In this document: positions 46,476 to 53,717 of the stretch, in pieces
How positions within the stretch are numbered: position 1 is the stretch's first letter
Layout: the number at the start of each line of letters is the position of its first letter
Made by a program: the position numbers and the translations under genes
The notes under the pieces: model-generated
The model's input: only the letters and a program-made list of their open reading frames with translations
What the model was told of the DNA's origin: nothing
Databases searched by the model: none
Assembly: GCF_022844465.1 (NCBI RefSeq)
Contig: NZ_JALHLP010000016.1
Coordinates: 1 to 64,000, forward strand
From: Bradyrhizobium sp.
Lineage (GTDB): Bacteria > Pseudomonadota > Alphaproteobacteria > Rhizobiales > Xanthobacteraceae
Reading direction: 5' to 3'
Length of the DNA: 64,000 nucleotides

Positions 46476-47503
46476 CAGTCACCCGGCCGTTTGGTAGAAG
46501 TTAATGATGGGCGTTCGGCACTCATGATTGCCCGCCCGATGATTTCCGGGATTTGCGGGACGACGGAATTGCCAAGCGCTTTAAGTCGGTCCACCCGAGC
46601 GGGAACCCCATGAGCCACTCGACCCACGTCGGGTTCAACTGCCCACCAGGCGCCGCAATATCGTTCAGGTTCGGGCTGTGCCACTCGCCTGATCGCTTCG
46701 CCTGGGCTCTGCGGCTGTTCGGCTGGTCGCCCGATCGGTAGTCCCGTGCTGTCGGCGTGGGCCACTTGTTGTACCGCGCCATCCCCGTGAGCGAGTAGCG
46801 CACCGCTGCATTCGGCGACGGTGAACGGTTCGACGTGTACTCGCTCGCTGATGGCGTCGGATACAGCACCACCGCTTGCGCGAGCGGAATGCCCGTGTCC
46901 CAGGGCCGCGGCGGCTTGTTGCCCCTCCGGCCGTCCACTGCGGTAGGTGTCGGCCAAGTACGCGACTGAACCAGCAAGCTGTCTTTCGAGTGCTTGCCCG
47001 AGCCCATCGAGTCCATCCCCTCCGCGCGAGGGGTCGGCAACAATGATCCAGACCCGATCACGGATGTGAGGGGCACCAACGGCACTCGCCGGTATGCAAT
47101 GCCATTCCGCATCCTGCCCGATCTCGGCCAAGTCCCCGAGAACGCTGCCCATCCCTCGACCAAGCAACGCTGCCACGTTCTCCACGATTGCGTAACGGGG
47201 TCGAACCACGCGAATGGCTCGTAGGAGATGCCGCCAGAGTCCCGAACGTTCTCCGGTAATTCCGGCACGTTGCCCAGCGTGGCTGATGTCTTGACAGGGG
47301 AAGCCTCCGCACACGATGTCGGCCTCTCCTGGGATAAATTCTCGGGCGGTGACATCAATGGCGCATGGGACTCCCGGCCACCGTTCGGCCAGGACTTCGC
47401 GGCAGTAGTCGTCGATTTCGCAGAACCCAACGGTTCGCATCCCGGCTCGTTCGAGGCCGAGGCTGAATCCGCCGATGCCTGAAAATAGGTCGAGGACATT
47501 CAT
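46475..47503 (-). CDS. C5-cytosine DNA methyltransferase
   Basis: A 342-residue Dcm-type enzyme with motifs in order: motif I LDLFSGIGGFSLGLE, motif IV GGFPCQDIS (catalytic Cys), motif VI VENVAALL, motif VIII HIRDRVWIIVA, and motif X RLKALGNSVVPQIPE. The target-recognition region (about 165-290) is Ala/Gly-rich. It would protect or mark phage DNA at a cytosine site. A second long frame overlaps it almost entirely. It is part of the leftward operon, with TGATG coupling to the next gene. Confidence 0.95.
   Translation of the reverse strand: MNVLDLFSGIGGFSLGLERAGMRTVGFCEIDDYCREVLAERWPGVPCAIDVTAREFIPGEADIVCGGFPCQDISHAGQRAGITGERSGLWRHLLRAIRVVRPRYAIVENVAALLGRGMGSVLGDLAEIGQDAEWHCIPASAVGAPHIRDRVWIIVADPSRGGDGLDGLGQALERQLAGSVAYLADTYRSGRPEGQQAAAALGHGHSARASGGAVSDAISERVHVEPFTVAECSGALLAHGDGAVQQVAHADSTGLPIGRPAEQPQSPGEAIRRVAQPEPERYCGAWWAVEPDVGRVAHGVPARVDRLKALGNSVVPQIPEIIGRAIMSAERPSLTSTKRPGD
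46522..47499 (-). CDS. Possible overlapping gene inside the C5 methyltransferase (alternative frame)
   Basis: A 325-codon open frame on the same strand, shifted relative to the methyltransferase. Its product is not random-looking: it has two RTWPTPTAxD-like segments (WPTPTAVDGRRG, WPTPTARDYRSG), SWRTWQRCLVEGWAAFSGTWPRSGRM, and ends with GGQLNPTWVEWLMGFPLGWTDL. From memory, these words resemble phage proteins annotated next to methylases. I have not confirmed that either product of this arrangement is made. Confidence 0.45.
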   Translation of the reverse strand: MSSTYFQASADSASASNEPGCEPLGSAKSTTTAAKSWPNGGRESHAPLMSPPENLSQERPTSCAEASPVKTSATLGNVPELPENVRDSGGISYEPFAWFDPVTQSWRTWQRCLVEGWAAFSGTWPRSGRMRNGIAYRRVPLVPLTSVIGSGSLLPTPRAEGMDSMGSGKHSKDSLLVQSRTWPTPTAVDGRRGNKPPRPWDTGIPLAQAVVLYPTPSASEYTSNRSPSPNAAVRYSLTGMARYNKWPTPTARDYRSGDQPNSRRAQAKRSGEWHSPNLNDIAAPGGQLNPTWVEWLMGFPLGWTDLKRLAIPSSRKSRKSSGGQS

Positions 47504-47511
47504 GCCAATCC

Positions 47512-47796
47512 TTAATCACCCGTCTTCCGTGCATCGGTGGAAGTTAAAGCGATACCACCATCGTCCGCCCAATAGGCGATCTGCCGATCGTCGAAGCGAG
47601 CGCTCTGCCACCGATCAATCCGGCGTGTGGGCGGTGTCGCGATAGAGCGCGGCCCAGTCGGGGGGCGCTCGACCCCCGTATCGGCCGCACGCGCCTTGGG
47701 CGGCTTAGGGCACGGCCCGCTATAGCCGTGGAATTTGAACATTTCCTCGCCGGCCGGCATCGGCGCACCGCACAGGGTGCAAAGTGCATTGGTCAT
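47512..47796 (-). CDS. Small zinc-ribbon-like phage protein
   Basis: A 94-residue protein with LCTLCGAPMPAGEEMFKFHGYSGPCP, a CxxC plus later Cys/His typical of a small zinc-binding fold, followed by a low-complexity linker. It lies eight bases before the methyltransferase start in the same operon. Function is unknown. Confidence 0.65.
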   Translation of the reverse strand: MTNALCTLCGAPMPAGEEMFKFHGYSGPCPKPPKARAADTGVERPPTGPRSIATPPTRRIDRWQSARFDDRQIAYWADDGGIALTSTDARKTGD

Positions 47797-47800
47797 GGTG

Positions 47801-47986
47801 TTAATATCTCAATAGGCGCTCCGCCACCTGCGCCGTCGTCACGACGATGTCATCGCGCCGATCGGCCGTGAGGTTGGCATAGCGCTCGCGGGCGCGGATC
47901 TGGCTGGCGCGGAACTCCCGCCAAATCCGATCCTCGGTGACCGGCGGTGCCGGGCGCTTGGTCAAAATGTTGCTCGCCATCGTCAT
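47801..47986 (-). CDS. Small phage hypothetical protein
   Basis: A 61-residue, highly charged protein (EDRIWREFRASQIRARERYANLTADRRDD). It overlaps the upstream gene by four bases (ATGA), so it is translated from the same mRNA. No known motif. Confidence 0.65.
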   Translation of the reverse strand: MTMASNILTKRPAPPVTEDRIWREFRASQIRARERYANLTADRRDDIVVTTAQVAERLLRY

Positions 47987-48291
47987 GGACTGTGCTCCAC
48001 CGCCGCGGCGATCGCCGGTCGCTGATTTTGGGCGCGGATGCTGGGCGGGCTGTGCAACAGCGCGGCGCGGCCTGCCGGCGTGATCTCGACCAGGTGCATG
48101 CGGCCGACCGCGCGGCCGGTGGTCTTGAGCCAGCCGCGGCGGACACAGGCACGCACGGTGCTGCTGCGGTGCGCGCCGCCCACAGTGTCGAACAGCGATT
48201 GCCGCACCCAGCGGTTGCCGCGCAGCCGGTGCAGCGGTTCGGCCAGCGCGCTGCGCAGCGCGCCGGCCTGGATCGGCGATAGCGCGGTCAT
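47983..48291 (-). CDS. Phage winged-helix-like protein
   Basis: A 102-residue basic protein. VGGAHRSSTVRACVRRGWLKTTGRAVGRMHLVEITPAGRAALL has the helix-helix-wing pattern of a small winged-helix DNA-binding domain. It is coupled by overlaps on both sides in the leftward operon. It could act as a regulator, but no partner or site is known. Confidence 0.6.
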   Translation of the reverse strand: MTALSPIQAGALRSALAEPLHRLRGNRWVRQSLFDTVGGAHRSSTVRACVRRGWLKTTGRAVGRMHLVEITPAGRAALLHSPPSIRAQNQRPAIAAAVEHSP

Positions 48292-48806
48292 CGGTCGGAC
48301 TCCGCGCCGCGCTGCTGGCCGATCTGGCGCTGCGCGCTTTGCTGGTGCCGGCTCAGCGCATCGGCGAGCGCTTCGGCGACGCCGTGGGTGGTGGCGCGGG
48401 CATAGTCGAGCAGCTTTTCGTAATAGCGCCGCTCGGCGCGGTCGCGTTCCAGCTCGGCGCGCAGCTGGATGGTTTGACAGGCGTGCTCGGCACCGGCGTG
48501 CTCGAGCAGCGCCACCAGCCGGTCGTTCTCGGCATTGAGTTGCTGATTGGTGCGCTTGAGCGCCACCACCAGGTCGCTGAGTTCGTCGATCTCCGCGCGC
48601 AGGTCGTCGATGGTGTCGATGTCGTTGATGTCGGCGGTGCTGTCGTGGAGTGCGGCCTCGGCCAAGGCTTGGCTGGCTTGGGCGGCGGCCGGTTGGCTGC
48701 GCTGGTGCTTGTTCATGATTACTCCTGACTGTGGGGGACGCTGCGGTTCGCCGCCGATCAGGGTGATCAGCTCGGCGAGCGGGTCGGACGGAGGGGTCAT
48801 CGGCAT
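48288..48806 (-). CDS. Phage coiled-coil protein
   Basis: A 172-residue protein with an acidic N-terminal half and a long coiled coil from IDDLRAEIDELSDLVVALK through DRAERRYYEKLLDYAR. It ends in a Gln/Arg-rich tail. It is TGATG-coupled to the winged-helix-like gene and directly follows the small gene at 48806-48982. A second ATG (MNKHQRSQ) lies inside. Function is unknown. Confidence 0.6.
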   Translation of the reverse strand: MPMTPPSDPLAELITLIGGEPQRPPQSGVIMNKHQRSQPAAAQASQALAEAALHDSTADINDIDTIDDLRAEIDELSDLVVALKRTNQQLNAENDRLVALLEHAGAEHACQTIQLRAELERDRAERRYYEKLLDYARATTHGVAEALADALSRHQQSAQRQIGQQRGAESDR

Positions 48807-48982
48807 CAGATGAAACCCTTATCCTTGGCCAACCACTCCGGCATCGTGAACGTCCCGTCGCGGTTGTCCTCAACTTGCGATTTCGGCAACCAGGCGATTG
48901 TTTTGCCGTCAAAAAGACGTATCGCCTTGTCGGTTTCGCCGCGGACCTCGCCGGCGATGTCGATCAGCTCACGCTTGGGCAT
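48806..48982 (-). CDS. First small gene of the leftward prophage operon
   Basis: A 58-residue protein, MPKRELIDIAGEVRGETDKA... with KAIRLFDGKTIAWLPKSQVE and TFTMPEWLAKDKGF. Lys/Asp-rich with a beta-hairpin look; such proteins occur widely in phages and islands without known function. Its stop overlaps the next start (ATGA type). Operator-like palindromes lie 40-95 bases upstream, so it probably heads the operon that ends with int. Confidence 0.75.
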   Translation of the reverse strand: MPKRELIDIAGEVRGETDKAIRLFDGKTIAWLPKSQVEDNRDGTFTMPEWLAKDKGFI

Positions 48983-49021
48983 AACGATCAGTCGCTACGG
49001 GTTGAGGTCGGTCACGACCAG

Positions 49022-49078
49022 ATGTTTGCCATAAGCAAACATTTCGGTCAAGCGAAAACGTTTGCTGATAGAAAACAC
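49022..49078. promoter_or_regulatory. Two operators for the leftward prophage operon
   Basis: A perfect 8-base inverted repeat ATGTTTGC/GCAAACAT around CATAA lies at 49022-49042. A related imperfect site, CGTTTGCTGATAGAAAACAC, follows at 49059-49078. The same word recurs at 50141-50160 before the Cro-like gene. The position, just upstream of the leftward operon, fits a shared phage repressor. Confidence 0.75.
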
Positions 49079-49093
49079 CTTTCAAGCGGGAGA

Positions 49094-49693
49094 TTATTTT
49101 GGCGCCTTGGCCTTGCCGGTTGGAGCTGCGGACCATTTGCAAGCCATGGCGATACGTTCGCGGACCTCGGAGACCTTGCCTAAATCGAAGGTGCCGTCGT
49201 GACTCTGGCCACGCCAGCCGGTGGCGCGTAGAAACAACATTTCGTGGTCGGGGAGGGCGCGAAGGAATGAGCCGGCATTGGGGGCAAAAGCAGCCACGCC
49301 CTGCTGGGATGGCAGCCAGCTGCCATTGATAGGTGGGTTCTTCCCAATACGGTAGGTCATGCGGATCGCTTGTCCAGTACCCAGGAATTCTTTGTCCGAG
49401 AATGCGACCTCCGTTGCATTCTCATGGCAGCGCAGGACGAGCGAGGACCGTCCATCGCGCGACAAAAGTACTGCGTGGACCTGCGGGCCGTCGTCCAATG
49501 GCGAGCGGCTCTCGCTAATATGCCATTCTGCCGCCTGTGTAGGTCCACGGTCGGCCGCCGGCTTGCGCGTGAGGGCATCGAAGCAAGCCAGCCGCGCGGG
49601 ATCATCTTTAACAAGTGCGCAGAGTAGGGTGGCCTCTTGAGCGTATCCGGCTGATGGTAGTGCGAGAATGAAGAAAGCGAGCGCGGCGCGCAT
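49094..49693 (-). CDS. Exported VasI-like protein (possible lysogenic-conversion gene)
   Basis: A 199-residue protein with a signal peptide (MRAALAFFILALPSAGYA). The mature start LLCALVKDDPARLACFDALT resembles VasI/TagO-type proteins found with type VI secretion and in some prophages. A C-terminal beta-rich region contains YRIGKNPPINGSW. It starts seven bases after the repressor stop on the same strand, so it is probably expressed in the lysogen with the repressor: a candidate moron. Confidence 0.7.
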   Translation of the reverse strand: MRAALAFFILALPSAGYAQEATLLCALVKDDPARLACFDALTRKPAADRGPTQAAEWHISESRSPLDDGPQVHAVLLSRDGRSSLVLRCHENATEVAFSDKEFLGTGQAIRMTYRIGKNPPINGSWLPSQQGVAAFAPNAGSFLRALPDHEMLFLRATGWRGQSHDGTFDLGKVSEVRERIAMACKWSAAPTGKAKAPK

Positions 49694-49699
49694 GCGGTT

Positions 49700-50008
49700 C
49701 TAGCTCCTCGTTTCCAACAGGCTCCCCAATGTCGCGGGTTGATATCGGCGCAGGCGAGCCAGTTCGGCCCTGGTCGGCGGTTCTTCGTATAATTCGTTTA
49801 CGCTGACGCCCATAACGCGGGATAGGCGCAGCATCACCAACGCTGATGGGTTCGGCGGCTTATCTGGTGTCTTGGGATTGATCAGATTGTTGAGGTAGGC
49901 GCGGCCAATCTTGGCGCGCTGTGCGACATCAATCTGCTTGAGTTCGAGTGCCGCGAGCCAAGATCCAATGTGAAGTTGTTCGGTCGGTCCTGGCTGGCGG
50001 CGGGGCAT
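49700..50008 (-). CDS. Phage repressor-like HTH protein
   Basis: About 102 residues from ATG 50008; longer starts at 50071 or 50167 exist, but the last would overlap the operator and the divergent gene. The Xre-type helix-turn-helix reads LELKQIDVAQRAKIGRAYLNNLINPKTPDKPPNPSALVMLRLSRVMGVSVNELYE. It is divergent from a Cro-like gene, with shared operators, so it is the best candidate for the CI-type repressor. It lacks a C-terminal peptidase domain. Confidence 0.75.
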   Translation of the reverse strand: MPRRQPGPTEQLHIGSWLAALELKQIDVAQRAKIGRAYLNNLINPKTPDKPPNPSALVMLRLSRVMGVSVNELYEEPPTRAELARLRRYQPATLGSLLETRS

Positions 50009-50140
50009 CCGTCCGCGAAAAGATCGCGTGCGATTTGCGATTTTCGGCTGATTTCGCGGGCGTTTTAACATGCCGTGATTGTCGGTCGGCGCGGGCGAAA
50101 AAGCGATTTGCCCACAGCAAACTTTTTCGGTTGCAAATGC

Positions 50141-50160
50141 CGTTTGCTGATGGCAAACAT
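50141..50160. promoter_or_regulatory. Operator between repressor and Cro-like genes
   Basis: CGTTTGC-TGATG-GCAAACAT is nearly the reverse complement of the site at 49022-49042 (the two share ATGTTTGCCAT-A-GCAAAC). A degenerate half-site-rich stretch lies at 50116-50138. It ends five bases before the Cro-like ATG, so bound repressor would block the rightward start. Confidence 0.75.
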
Positions 50161-50165
50161 CTATC

Positions 50166-50405
50166 ATGAATCAGCCAGAAGAGCGGGAGCATCCATTGGC
50201 GGAGTGGATCGACGCAAACGTCGGTAGCGATGCTGAGTTCGCGCGCCGCCTTGGTATCTCACGGGGGCACCTGTCTTCGATTCTGCAAGGCAAGCGTGGC
50301 ATGTCCGCCGATCTCCAGGCGCGCATCGAGGTTGAAACCAACGGTGCCTTCACCGGCGCGCGGCTCCAGCGGGAGCGAAAAACCCTCATGAGGCTGGTTC
50401 AGTGA
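50166..50405 (+). CDS. Cro/YdaS-like DNA-binding protein
   Basis: A 79-residue protein whose core, EFARRLGISRGHLSSILQGKRGMSADLQARIE, is a Cro/YdaS-type helix-turn-helix with the typical GKR turn. It starts five bases after an operator and opposite the repressor-like gene, the layout of a phage cI/cro switch. It overlaps the convergent hypothetical gene by seven bases. Confidence 0.8.
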   Translation: MNQPEEREHPLAEWIDANVGSDAEFARRLGISRGHLSSILQGKRGMSADLQARIEVETNGAFTGARLQRERKTLMRLVQ

Positions 50406-50632
50406 GCACCTCCGCCTTCCAGCCGTTTGAGGATCAGCCGTGCGGCGCCGGCAACGATCGTGGTTGGCAATACCAACGTGCACGGTGCCTCGGCGACAAA
50501 CATCCCGCTGGCGTTCTTGCGATAGGCCACCGGCACCAGCCGGCAGACCGCGCCGAACAATTCGCAATCGTGCAGTTCGTGGGCGAAAAACTCCGGGGCG
50601 TTGCTGGTGTCGACAAAGGCCGTTCTCGCCAT
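50399..50632 (-). CDS. Small phage hypothetical protein
   Basis: A 77-residue protein starting MARTAFVDTSNAPEFFAHELHDCELFG. Convergent with, and overlapping, the Cro-like gene end. It appears to be a compact alpha/beta protein with two Cys. No family recognised. Confidence 0.55.
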   Translation of the reverse strand: MARTAFVDTSNAPEFFAHELHDCELFGAVCRLVPVAYRKNASGMFVAEAPCTLVLPTTIVAGAARLILKRLEGGGAH

Positions 50633-50778
50633 ACTTGCTCCTTGCCAGTTGTGGTGTTCTTGGCCGGCAGGCTAAGAGTTCAACGTGTATTAATTGTAAA
50701 AAACAACCCCGACTTTTGCGCCCAAACGGTAGTGGGCGGTAGGTCGGGCGGGGGTTTCTTTGTCGGTAGCGTGAGGGC

Positions 50779-51030
50779 GTGGTCATGGGTGGAATCGAAT
50801 CGGGGGCGGCCGGTTTCTCAACCGCAATCCGGTGTACTGGAGTGCACCGCGGTGCACTGGAGTGCACCGGAATCTACGCCCGGGCCGCGCGCGGCATCTG
50901 GCCGCGCAAGACGGCCGAGCATTGGGCCGCCGCGGCCGGCGTCAAAACCCGGATCGCCAGATACTGGCTCGCCGGCGCCCGCGCGGTGTCGGACGCGGGC
51001 AAGCTGGCGCTTATCCGCGAACTGCAATAG
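50779..51030 (+). CDS. Small phage HTH-like protein
   Basis: An 83-codon frame. The C-terminal half, IWPRKTAEHWAAAAGVKTRIARYWLAGARAVSDAGKLALIREL, looks like a phage helix-turn-helix domain of the Trp-Pro-x-Lys-Thr-Ala type. The N-terminal third is encoded by the twin palindromes at 50831-50868 and does not look conserved. The true start is unclear; GTG/ATG at 50779 or 50785 are the only in-frame options upstream. Confidence 0.55.
   Translation: MVMGGIESGAAGFSTAIRCTGVHRGALECTGIYARAARGIWPRKTAEHWAAAAGVKTRIARYWLAGARAVSDAGKLALIRELQ
50831..50868. promoter_or_regulatory. Twin 18-bp palindromes (candidate operators)
   Basis: Two copies of the palindrome GGTGCACTGGAGTGCACC (the first with one change, GGTGTACT) are separated by two bases. 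Each has 8-base arms around a 2-base centre. Such spacing suggests cooperative binding of a dimeric regulator. It overlaps the 5' part of the HTH-like frame at 50779-51030. Confidence 0.7.
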
Positions 51031-51043
51031 GCCGGCCCGCTGG

Positions 51044-51562
51044 TTGGCCGCATCGGCGGCGCTGCTGCTGCTGGCGCTCATGGCGGGCGGCGGCGTGGCT
51101 TTCGCCGCGCCGCCCGGCGCCGCCGCCGCGCCGCAGAAAGTCCTGCGCGCCGCCGCGCCGGCCAGGGTTAAAAAATCCCGTTCCGCCATCCGCCGGACCA
51201 CGGGGGCGGCCCGGCCCGCGCGCGCCGCTGTGAGACATCCTCCTAGCCAGGCGGCGCGCGCGGTGTCGGATTTCGAGCATGCGTTTGCGGCGACGCGATC
51301 GCCGGCGTCCGCGCCCTCTGGATTGGTAACGCCGGCGGCGGCCATCGTGCCGCGGCCGATCGCCACCGTGGCGGTGTCGCCGCGCGCTGCGGCGGTGGCC
51401 GCGCGGCCGTTGCCGCCGGCGGTCGATCGGGCCGCGCCGCCGCCGACCGATCATGGGTTGCTGCGCGATCTCGCCATCGCCATCGGCGCGTCGGCGATGC
51501 TGGCTGGGCTGATCGCGCATGCGGTGTCGGCGCTGCGGTGGCCGAGAGTCCGGTGGGCGTGA
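51044..51562 (+). CDS. Ala/Pro-rich two-helix membrane protein of the prophage
   Basis: About 172 residues from a TTG start (alternatively ATG 51080). It has an N-terminal membrane helix (AASAALLLLALMAGGGVAFA), a long Ala/Pro/Arg-rich linker and a second helix (DLAIAIGASAMLAGLIAHAV). The stop overlaps the next start (TGATG), supporting translation. Start and function are uncertain. Confidence 0.5.
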   Translation: MAASAALLLLALMAGGGVAFAAPPGAAAAPQKVLRAAAPARVKKSRSAIRRTTGAARPARAAVRHPPSQAARAVSDFEHAFAATRSPASAPSGLVTPAAAIVPRPIATVAVSPRAAAVAARPLPPAVDRAAPPPTDHGLLRDLAIAIGASAMLAGLIAHAVSALRWPRVRWA

Positions 51563-52122
51563 TGGCACAGATCGGAACCAGCGCCTCTGCCATCCGCCGC
51601 TTGATCGGCGATGTTGATTTGGCCGCGCCGATCAAGCACCCGATCGCCGCACCGGCGGTGCTGGAAGGAGCGCGCGGCAAAGCTTGGCTGGTCGACCTTG
51701 CGGCGTTGCGGCGCGCCAAGGGAATTTCCGCCGATGACGACGGCGCGCTGGCGCATTGGGTGGTCGAAGCGCCCGGCGCGCATCCGTGCTGGCACTCCTA
51801 TTCGGTGGTGCTGATTCATTTGCGCCCGCTGCCGGGTGTGATCACCCGGTTCTATCGCGACAATGCGACCCACGAAATCTGGGTTGTCACCATCGATCCG
51901 GATGTCGACCGGAATGTCATGCTGACCGGGCATTTGCGGGCGTGTTGGCTGCAACCACACAACTTCGCGGCGCAATTTGTCGAGATCGCCGACCATCTCG
52001 CGCAGCAGCGGGTGCGGGCTGCCGTGCAATCGATCTGCGCCGGTACGCTGTCGCCGGATACCGACTTCATTGCGCAATGGGTCGCGCTGTTTGGCGACAA
52101 CATGATGAGACATCGGCCGTAG
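51562..52122 (+). CDS. Phage hypothetical protein
   Basis: A 186-residue protein with a helical, Ala-rich N-terminal half and a C-terminal half with VWHS/LIHLRPLPGVITRFYRDN and WVVTIDPDVDRN. TGATG overlap with the upstream membrane-protein gene. No family recognised. Confidence 0.6.
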   Translation: MAQIGTSASAIRRLIGDVDLAAPIKHPIAAPAVLEGARGKAWLVDLAALRRAKGISADDDGALAHWVVEAPGAHPCWHSYSVVLIHLRPLPGVITRFYRDNATHEIWVVTIDPDVDRNVMLTGHLRACWLQPHNFAAQFVEIADHLAQQRVRAAVQSICAGTLSPDTDFIAQWVALFGDNMMRHRP

Positions 52123-52221
52123 CCAGCGCGATGGCGGCGATGATGGTTCTGCGTTCCTGAGTTCAGCGTTGGTCGTGTTCGGCGTGCGGCAGCGACAGAT
52201 TTTCAATCGGGGAGGACAGCA

Positions 52222-52380
52222 ATGGCCAGCAAGCGCAAACGCCGATCGCCGCGCGTGACACCGCGCAGCGCCGCGCCGAAACGCAAACCGAAAACGCCGC
52301 CGTCCGCCGGTCCGTCGCCGTCGGCGCGGCTGTTGCCGCGCGCCAACCGCCCCGCGGTGTTTGGACGGTCGGAAAACTGA
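52222..52380 (+). CDS. Small basic phage protein
   Basis: A 52-residue, very basic Arg/Pro-rich peptide (MASKRKRRSPRVTPRSAAPK...). GGAGGAC lies eight bases before the ATG, and the TGA overlaps the next ATG (TGATG). Possibly nucleic-acid-binding; otherwise unknown. Confidence 0.6.
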   Translation: MASKRKRRSPRVTPRSAAPKRKPKTPPSAGPSPSARLLPRANRPAVFGRSEN

Positions 52381-53717
52381 TGCTGCCGTTCCATCCATAC
52401 GCCGATCTGTTCCCCTTGATCGAGGGGGCTGAGTTCGCGGAGCTTGCGGCCGATCTCAAGGCCAACGATCTCCGCGAACGCATCGTCGTGCTGGATGGCG
52501 CGATCCTCGACGGCCGCAACCGCTACCGGGCGGCGCTGGCGGCCGGTCTATTGGAAGACGACGACGGCCCGGACCGGACGAAATATTTCATCCGGTTCGT
52601 GCCGTCGGTTGACGGCGACCCGCTCGGCTTCGTGATCTCGAAGAACCTCAGGCGGCGGCACCTCAACGAAAGCCAGCGCGCGATGGTCGCGGATCGCCTG
52701 GCGACCATGCGGCAAGGCGAGCGCACCGATTTGGAACCTTCGGCAAATTTGCCGAAGGTGGCGCAGCCCGATGCGGCGCGGATGCTCAGCGTTTCCGAGC
52801 GGCTGGTGCGGCACGCCAAGGTCGTGCATGACCGCGGCGCTCCGGAACTCCAGCGCGCCGTCGATCAGGGCCGGCTGGCGGTGTCGGCGGCGGCGCAGGC
52901 CGCTAAGCTAACCACGGAAATGCAGCGCCGCATCGCCGCGGAGGCCGATGCCGGCCGTACCAATGTCGTGCGCAGCGTCATTAAGCAGGAAGCCCGCGCC
53001 AGCCGCGAAGCCGCGCTCGGCGAAAAGCAATTGGCGCTACCCGATAAAAAATACGGCGTGATCCTGGCCGATCCGGAATGGCAATTCGAGCCTTACAGCC
53101 GGGACACCGGAATGGATCGCGCCGCCGACAATCACTACCCGACCTCCAAGACCATCGACATCTGTGCGCGGCCGGTCGCGACCATCGCCGCCGCCGATTG
53201 TGTGCTGTTCCTGTGGGCGACGGCGCCGATGACCCCCGCGGCGCTCGAAGTCATCAGCCATTGGGGCTTCGCCTACAAAACCCATGTCATCTGGCACAAG
53301 ACCCGTAACGGCCACGGGCGCGGGTCGGGCTTCTGGTTTACCGGCGAGCACGAATTGCTGATGGTCGGCACGCGCGGCAATGTTCCGGCGCCGGCGACGG
53401 CGCTGTGTGGCTCGGTGATCGCCGCGCCGTGGCAGGGCCGGCACTCGGCCAAGCCGGAAGCGTTCGCACAGCTGATCGAACGCGCGTTTCCGACACTGCC
53501 CAAGATCGAATTGAACCGGCGCGGCCCGGCGCGGCCGGGCTGGGATGCCTGGGGCAATGAAGCCGAACCGGCGCAATCCGATACGCCGGCTGTGCCGTTC
53601 TCGCTCACGCCGCTCGTTGGTGCTTGTTGCCGGCGCGACGGCGATTGGCGCGTGCCATTGGTCACCGCCGACGACCTCACAATTCCAGAATTCCTGCGGC
53701 GGCGGGTGACGGCATGA
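52380..53717 (+). CDS. ParB-domain/MT-A70 adenine methyltransferase-like fusion
   Basis: A 445-residue fusion. The N-terminal part has a ParB/nuclease-like domain (VLDGAILDGRNRYRAALAAG, FVISKNLRRRHLNESQRAMVADRLA) and an HTH-like segment. The C-terminal half (from about 220) is MT-A70-like: KYGVILADPEWQFEPYS in place of DPPW, VLFLWATAPM, FAYKTHVIWHKTRNGHGRGSGFWFTGEHELLMVGTRG. It probably methylates adenine N6 in DNA, but the DPEW change at the catalytic motif raises doubt. It heads the rightward early operon. Confidence 0.88.
   Translation: MLPFHPYADLFPLIEGAEFAELAADLKANDLRERIVVLDGAILDGRNRYRAALAAGLLEDDDGPDRTKYFIRFVPSVDGDPLGFVISKNLRRRHLNESQRAMVADRLATMRQGERTDLEPSANLPKVAQPDAARMLSVSERLVRHAKVVHDRGAPELQRAVDQGRLAVSAAAQAAKLTTEMQRRIAAEADAGRTNVVRSVIKQEARASREAALGEKQLALPDKKYGVILADPEWQFEPYSRDTGMDRAADNHYPTSKTIDICARPVATIAAADCVLFLWATAPMTPAALEVISHWGFAYKTHVIWHKTRNGHGRGSGFWFTGEHELLMVGTRGNVPAPATALCGSVIAAPWQGRHSAKPEAFAQLIERAFPTLPKIELNRRGPARPGWDAWGNEAEPAQSDTPAVPFSLTPLVGACCRRDGDWRVPLVTADDLTIPEFLRRRVTA

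Noticed and set aside
47983-48912. 309-residue leftward protein
   Set aside because: The first 200 codons overlap the coiled-coil and 58-residue genes in another frame. The coupled ATG at 48291 gives the sensible 102-residue product.
50402-51562. 386-residue single protein
   Set aside because: The N-terminal 210 codons cover an antisense gene, the intergenic region and the HTH-like gene in another frame. Only the part from about 51044 looks protein-like.
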